Source: Pseudomonadota bacterium
GTDB lineage: Bacteria; Desulfobacterota; Desulfovibrionia; Desulfovibrionales; Desulfovibrionaceae
NCBI GenBank assembly: GCA_023426275.1
Contig: JAFABC010000192.1
Location: forward strand, 1-8,745
DNA: 8,745 nt
Reading direction: 5' to 3'
Below the pieces are notes generated by a model. That model was not told the origin of the DNA, searched no databases, and saw only the letters and a program-made list of their open reading frames with translations. Position 1 is the stretch's first letter. Each line of letters starts with the position of its first letter. Of this stretch, positions 5,655 to 8,745 are shown piece by piece. The position numbers and the translations under genes were made by a program.

Positions 5655-8227
5655 GCCGCGGTTTTGACGCCGGCCACCTTGGCCACGGCCCGCAGGAGCT
5701 GGTCCATGTCGCAGGGCTTGGTCACGAACTCGTCCATGCCCGCGTCCAGAAACCGCTTGCGGTCCCCTTCCAGGGCGTAGGCGGTCAGGGCGACCACGGG
5801 CAGCCGGCGGTTCGTGCCCGGCACCTCGCCGTTTCGGATGTGGGCCACGGCCGTCAGGCCGTCCATGACCGGCATCTGGATGTCCATGATCACGGCATCC
5901 ACCTGCTCCATGGAGAGCTTGCGCAAGGCGTCCTCGCCATTGCCGGCCTCGAAGACGGTATGGCCGAGCTTGCGCAGCCCCCGGGCCAGGGCCAGCCGGT
6001 TGACGGCCTCGTCCTCGACCACCAGCAGACGCAGGGGCGGCAGGGACGGCGGCGCGTCGGCCGAACCGCCCTGCGCCGCCGGCGCGGCCACCGGCCACAG
6101 GGGCACGGCCAGATAAAACGTGCTGCCAAACCCCGGCCGGCTGTCCAGCCAGATGCTGCCGCCGAGCAGCTCGGCCAGCCGGCGGGCGATGGAAAGCCCC
6201 ATGCCCGTGCCGCCGAAGCGTTTGGTCAGCGTCTCCTCGCCCAGGGTGAAGCTCTCGAAGATAGCCGCCTGCCGTTCCTTGGGGATGCCGACCCCGGTGT
6301 CGGCCACGGAAAAGACGAGACTGACCCCGGAAAAATCCCGGGCCACGAACACCCGCCGGGGTTCGCCCTCCCCTTGCGGATCGAGCCGGCCCACCCGCAG
6401 GGTGACGCTGCCCGTCGGCGTGAACCGGATGGCGTTGTCCAGCAGGTAGGCCAGGATCTGCCGCAACCGGAAGGGGTCGCCGAGCAGCTTGTCGGGAAGC
6501 CCGGTCTCGATCACGAGGTCCAGGCCGAGCCCGGCCAGACCGGCCCGCACGCTGTAGGCCCCGCGCAGGGACTCGGCCAGCCGGCGCAACGAGAACTCCC
6601 GCAGCATGGGCGACAGCGAGCCCGATTCGACGCTGGCCAGTTCCAGCAGGTTGTCGACGATGTCCACCAGCCGGTCGGTGGCCTCGCGCACGGTCTGCCA
6701 GTATTCGGCGTCGCGACCGGACGCGCCTTCGAGGATGGCCAGCTGGGTCATGCCCAGGATGCCGTTAATGGGCGTGCGCAGCTCGTGGCTGATGTTGGCC
6801 AGAAACTGGGTCTTGGCCTGGCTGGCCGCTTCGGCCCGGCGGCGGGCCGCGTCCAGGTCCCGCTCCATCCGCAGCCGGGCCGCGCCCATGTCGAACAGCG
6901 TGGTCAGGCGCTGCACGACCCGCACGTCGCGATCGCGGTACGGTTCGGCCGCATCGGCGAGCAGCAGCAGCCCCGGGGGACCCCGACGGGTCCGGCGCAG
7001 GGGCACGGCCAGAAATCCCCCCACCCGGCCTTCGTTGGGAAAACACAGCCCCACGCCGTCCAGCGACACGGTGTCGTTGTGGCACACCACGACGCCGTCG
7101 TTGAGCGTGGCGGCAAAGGGACCGGAAAAAACGCCCGAGGCGTCGGAATACAATTCGCAATCGCCTACCGGAGCGGACTCCAGCGCTCCCCGCGGCCCAT
7201 GCGCCGTCAGCCAGTCGAAGCGCCCCAGCCGCCGGTCCACGATCCCGACGGCCCCGAGCGGGCTGCCGGTCAGTTCCTGGGCCCGATCGAGCACCATGGC
7301 GGCCATGGCGGCAAGGCCCATGTCGCCGGAGACGAGCGCCCGGGACGTGGCGGCCAGGGCCGAACTGGCCCGAAGCGCCTGCCGCAGCAGGGCGGCGGCG
7401 CGCTGGCGCGACTGGGACAGGCGCAGCACGTGCAGACCGTGGGAGAGGTCGGCAGCCATCTGTTCGAGCAGGGCGATTTCCTCGTCGCCGAATGGCCGCT
7501 CCTGCTCCAGGTAGATGGTCAGCGCGCCGACCGCCCGGCCGGCGACGCGCAGGGGAAAGGCAATGCCGGACACGAAGCGCAGAAAGGCCGCGGGCGGATC
7601 GGGCCATTCCCGCATGAAGGCCGATTCGGCGAACCGGGGCATGTAGACCATGCGCCCCTCGCGAATGGCCGTGCCGGCCGGCCCACGGCCCCGGGCGCCG
7701 TCGGAAAAGTGGATGTCGAGCCGTTCCAGCCAGCCGGCGTTTTCCCCGGCCCGGGCGGCCACGCGCACCCGCTTGTCCGTTCCGGCCCCGGCCATGCCCA
7801 CCCAGACGAGATCATAACCGGATTTTTCCACCAACGCCCGGCAGACATTGGCCAGAAAGGCATCGCGGTCCGTGGAGTGAGCCAGCTCATGGTTGACCGC
7901 GCCCAGGGCCACCAGCGCCTTGTTGGTCCGCAGCAGTTCCTCGCGGGCCGCCTCGATCTCCGTCTCCCGCAACCGGAGCGCACGACGCAGGCGCATGTGC
8001 CGGTCCACGGCCAGGGCGGCCAAAACGGCCGGCAGCAGGACCAGGAGCAGCCCGGCGCCCGTGATTGTCACCACGCGCCAGCCCGTCAGCAGCCCCAGCG
8101 CCTCCCGGTAGACCAGGGCGGCGCAGGCCAGCCCGGCCGCCAACAATGCGAACGCCGTCAGCCCCGCGAGCAAGGCGGGACAACGGGACGCTCCGGGCGC
8201 GGACGGGCGGCGCAGGGCTTCGGGCAC
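5651..8227 (-). CDS. Membrane-bound hybrid sensor histidine kinase (GAF-GAF-HisKA-HATPase-REC)
   Basis: Senses an unknown signal, autophosphorylates on His and passes phosphate to its own receiver domain. I prefer GTG 8227 (858 residues), with GGAG at 8238-8235 and a seven-base spacer. ATG 8284 adds 19 residues and has no ribosome binding site. From the GTG: TM helices at about 18-39 and 51-74 with only a short periplasmic loop; a helical linker; GAF-like domains at about 119-261 and 286-446; HisKA with His481 in SHELRTPINGILG; HATPase with Asn598 (LLDNAIRFT), Asp643 (DTGVGIP) and GGTGMGLSIA; REC at about 732-849 with the acidic cluster EDE (738-740), phosphoacceptor Asp782 (MDIQMPVMDG), Thr815 and Lys837. 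All catalytic residues are present. The small periplasmic loop suggests cytoplasmic sensing through the GAF domains. No HPt protein or partner regulator is adjacent, so it is an orphan within this window. The ligand is unknown. Confidence 0.93.
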   Translation of the reverse strand: MPEALRRPSAPGASRCPALLAGLTAFALLAAGLACAALVYREALGLLTGWRVVTITGAGLLLVLLPAVLAALAVDRHMRLRRALRLRETEIEAAREELLRTNKALVALGAVNHELAHSTDRDAFLANVCRALVEKSGYDLVWVGMAGAGTDKRVRVAARAGENAGWLERLDIHFSDGARGRGPAGTAIREGRMVYMPRFAESAFMREWPDPPAAFLRFVSGIAFPLRVAGRAVGALTIYLEQERPFGDEEIALLEQMAADLSHGLHVLRLSQSRQRAAALLRQALRASSALAATSRALVSGDMGLAAMAAMVLDRAQELTGSPLGAVGIVDRRLGRFDWLTAHGPRGALESAPVGDCELYSDASGVFSGPFAATLNDGVVVCHNDTVSLDGVGLCFPNEGRVGGFLAVPLRRTRRGPPGLLLLADAAEPYRDRDVRVVQRLTTLFDMGAARLRMERDLDAARRRAEAASQAKTQFLANISHELRTPINGILGMTQLAILEGASGRDAEYWQTVREATDRLVDIVDNLLELASVESGSLSPMLREFSLRRLAESLRGAYSVRAGLAGLGLDLVIETGLPDKLLGDPFRLRQILAYLLDNAIRFTPTGSVTLRVGRLDPQGEGEPRRVFVARDFSGVSLVFSVADTGVGIPKERQAAIFESFTLGEETLTKRFGGTGMGLSIARRLAELLGGSIWLDSRPGFGSTFYLAVPLWPVAAPAAQGGSADAPPSLPPLRLLVVEDEAVNRLALARGLRKLGHTVFEAGNGEDALRKLSMEQVDAVIMDIQMPVMDGLTAVAHIRNGEVPGTNRRLPVVALTAYALEGDRKRFLDAGMDEFVTKPCDMDQLLRAVAKVAGVKTAA

Positions 8228-8316
8228 AATGATTCTCCGATATCGACAAGGATACAATCTCTCGTGCAAAAACAAAAGTGTCATTGTTCGGGAAAGCGCA
8301 ACCCCATGCGCATCCC

Positions 8317-8350
8317 GGGTCTGCTATTTGTGCAAAAAAGAACCAGACCC
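8317..8350. repeat. Inverted repeat directly upstream of the -35 element
   Basis: GGGTCTG (8317-8323) and CAGACCC (8344-8350) are perfect 7-bp inverted half sites separated by 20 bases. The right half touches the -35 hexamer of the small-protein promoter, and the kinase gene starts divergently about 90 bases to the left. It could be an activator or repressor site; chance is possible. Confidence 0.35.
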
Positions 8351-8378
8351 TTGACGCCAGGGGCCGGGCTGACATAAA
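8351..8378 (+). promoter_or_regulatory. Sigma70-type promoter of the 49-residue protein gene
   Basis: TTGACG (8351-8356, five of six matches) and CATAAA (8373-8378, four of six) are separated by 16 bases. Transcription would start near 8385, giving a leader of about 39 bases before the ATG at 8424. Confidence 0.6.
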
Positions 8379-8423
8379 AATCACTCGCGCCCGCGCGCCA
8401 AACGACCCGAAGGAGTAGCGGCT

Positions 8424-8573
8424 ATGAGCATCGTATCTGAACTTGTCACGAACATGGGCCATTCCACCGAACAAGGCTTCTTCGGGGTCACGGCCATCTA
8501 CATCTACATGGCCATCATCGTGATCACGGCCCTTGTCCGCATCCGGCACAACATGAAAAACGACCATCACTAG
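8424..8573 (+). CDS. Small single-span membrane protein, function unknown
   Basis: A 49-residue protein, too short for many gene callers but well supported. AAGGAG (8410-8415) lies eight bases before the ATG, a good promoter lies upstream and a strong terminator starts 43 bases after the stop. Residues 1-17 (SIVSELVTNMGHSTEQ) look amphipathic and polar. Residues 18-39 (GFFGVTAIYIYMAIIVITAL) form one hydrophobic helix. The tail (VRIRHNMKNDHH) is basic with three His, so by the positive-inside rule the C-terminus probably faces the cytoplasm. It has no cysteines, lipobox or toxin-like motif. Being monocistronic with its own signals suggests independent, perhaps high, expression. It could be a small accessory subunit of a membrane complex, but I do not recognise the family. 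Confidence 0.75.
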   Translation: MSIVSELVTNMGHSTEQGFFGVTAIYIYMAIIVITALVRIRHNMKNDHH

Positions 8574-8615
8574 GCCGGCCGCGCGAAGCGCCGGTCCGCC
8601 AGTCCATATGCACGC

Positions 8616-8643
8616 AAAAAGCCGCCCTTGGGCGGCTTTTTTT
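8616..8643 (+). terminator. Intrinsic terminator after the small membrane protein gene
   Basis: GCCGCC / GGCGGC stem (8621-8636) with loop CTTG, flanked by five A upstream and seven T downstream (8637-8643), so the stem can extend through A-T pairs. The A-rich left flank means it may also work for transcription arriving from the right. Confidence 0.9.
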
Positions 8644-8646
8644 GGT

Positions 8647-8745
8647 GCCTCCGGCAACCGAGCGGGGAGAAGACGCCTCCGGCGGCCGGGGGGCATGAAG
8701 CCGCCCGCCCCTTTCGGGAGAGTCCGAGAGGGGCAGTGCCCCTCT
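8647..8745. repeat. GC-rich intergenic repeat region with a hairpin running off the window
   Basis: GCCTCCGGC occurs at 8647-8655 and again at 8675-8683. The last 19 bases form a perfect 8-bp inverted repeat, AGAGGGGC / GCCCCTCT with loop AGT (8727-8745), ending exactly at the window edge. Because the left flank (8716-8726) has an arm-like GAGTCCG, the stem may continue outside. No gene is visible here. It looks like a palindromic intergenic element or terminator. Confidence 0.45.

Noticed and set aside
4806..6098. A 430-codon minus-strand open frame antisense to map
   Set aside because: Low-complexity Ala/Gly/Arg/Asp composition, antisense to a well-supported enzyme and overlapping the kinase in another frame.
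5036..8377. A 1113-codon plus-strand open frame covering map and the kinase region
   Set aside because: It is out of frame with map and antisense to a kinase with every catalytic motif intact. Its composition (Arg, Gly, His, Gln, Pro rich, no domains) is the usual product of high GC at third positions.
1..8745. Search for CRISPR arrays, tRNA genes, toxin-antitoxin pairs and defence genes
   Set aside because: No regularly spaced repeats, no tRNA-like cloverleaf and no defence-type enzyme motifs were seen on either strand.

Overview
The window is high-GC bacterial DNA with a phage segment on the left and chromosomal genes on the right. Codon choice, the GAF-rich hybrid histidine kinase and the overall gene style suggest a delta-proteobacterial sulfate reducer of the Desulfovibrio type. 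That assignment is an impression from the sequence, not a database result.

Positions 1 to about 4260 read as the right-hand end of a prophage. Four co-directional, closely packed genes encode the distal tail module: a carbohydrate-binding-like tail protein cut by the window edge, an alanine-rich coiled-coil stalk protein, a lectin-like tail fibre/spike protein, and a DUF4376 (tail-fibre-assembly type) protein. A strong intrinsic terminator follows at 3753-3785. The last 480 bases hold only remnants: a short HTH-like peptide on the plus strand, and a minus-strand helix-turn-helix frame that stays open to the prophage end without a start codon.

At 4260/4261 the phage DNA stops and the C-terminal third of comM (Mg-chelatase/YifB-type AAA+ ATPase) begins in the middle of its conserved CPCGYLGD motif. 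The phage side ends in CA, and the first host base is exactly the third base of the expected Cys codon. The simplest reading is a transposable, Mu-like prophage inserted into comM. The promoter-proximal part of comM should lie on the far side of the prophage, outside the window.

Downstream are ordinary chromosomal genes. An AT-rich perfect 12-bp inverted repeat precedes map (type I methionine aminopeptidase, all metal ligands present). On the opposite strand lies a large membrane-bound hybrid sensor histidine kinase with two TM segments, two GAF domains, HisKA, HATPase and REC. The map and kinase stop codons share the bases CTAG. Divergent from the kinase is a 49-residue single-span membrane protein, apparently monocistronic, with a clear ribosome binding site, a good sigma70-type promoter and its own terminator. 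The window ends inside what looks like a larger hairpin.

I see no defence system, CRISPR array or RNA gene. The points most worth attention are the comM insertion site, the start-less HTH frame at the phage end, and the small membrane protein.
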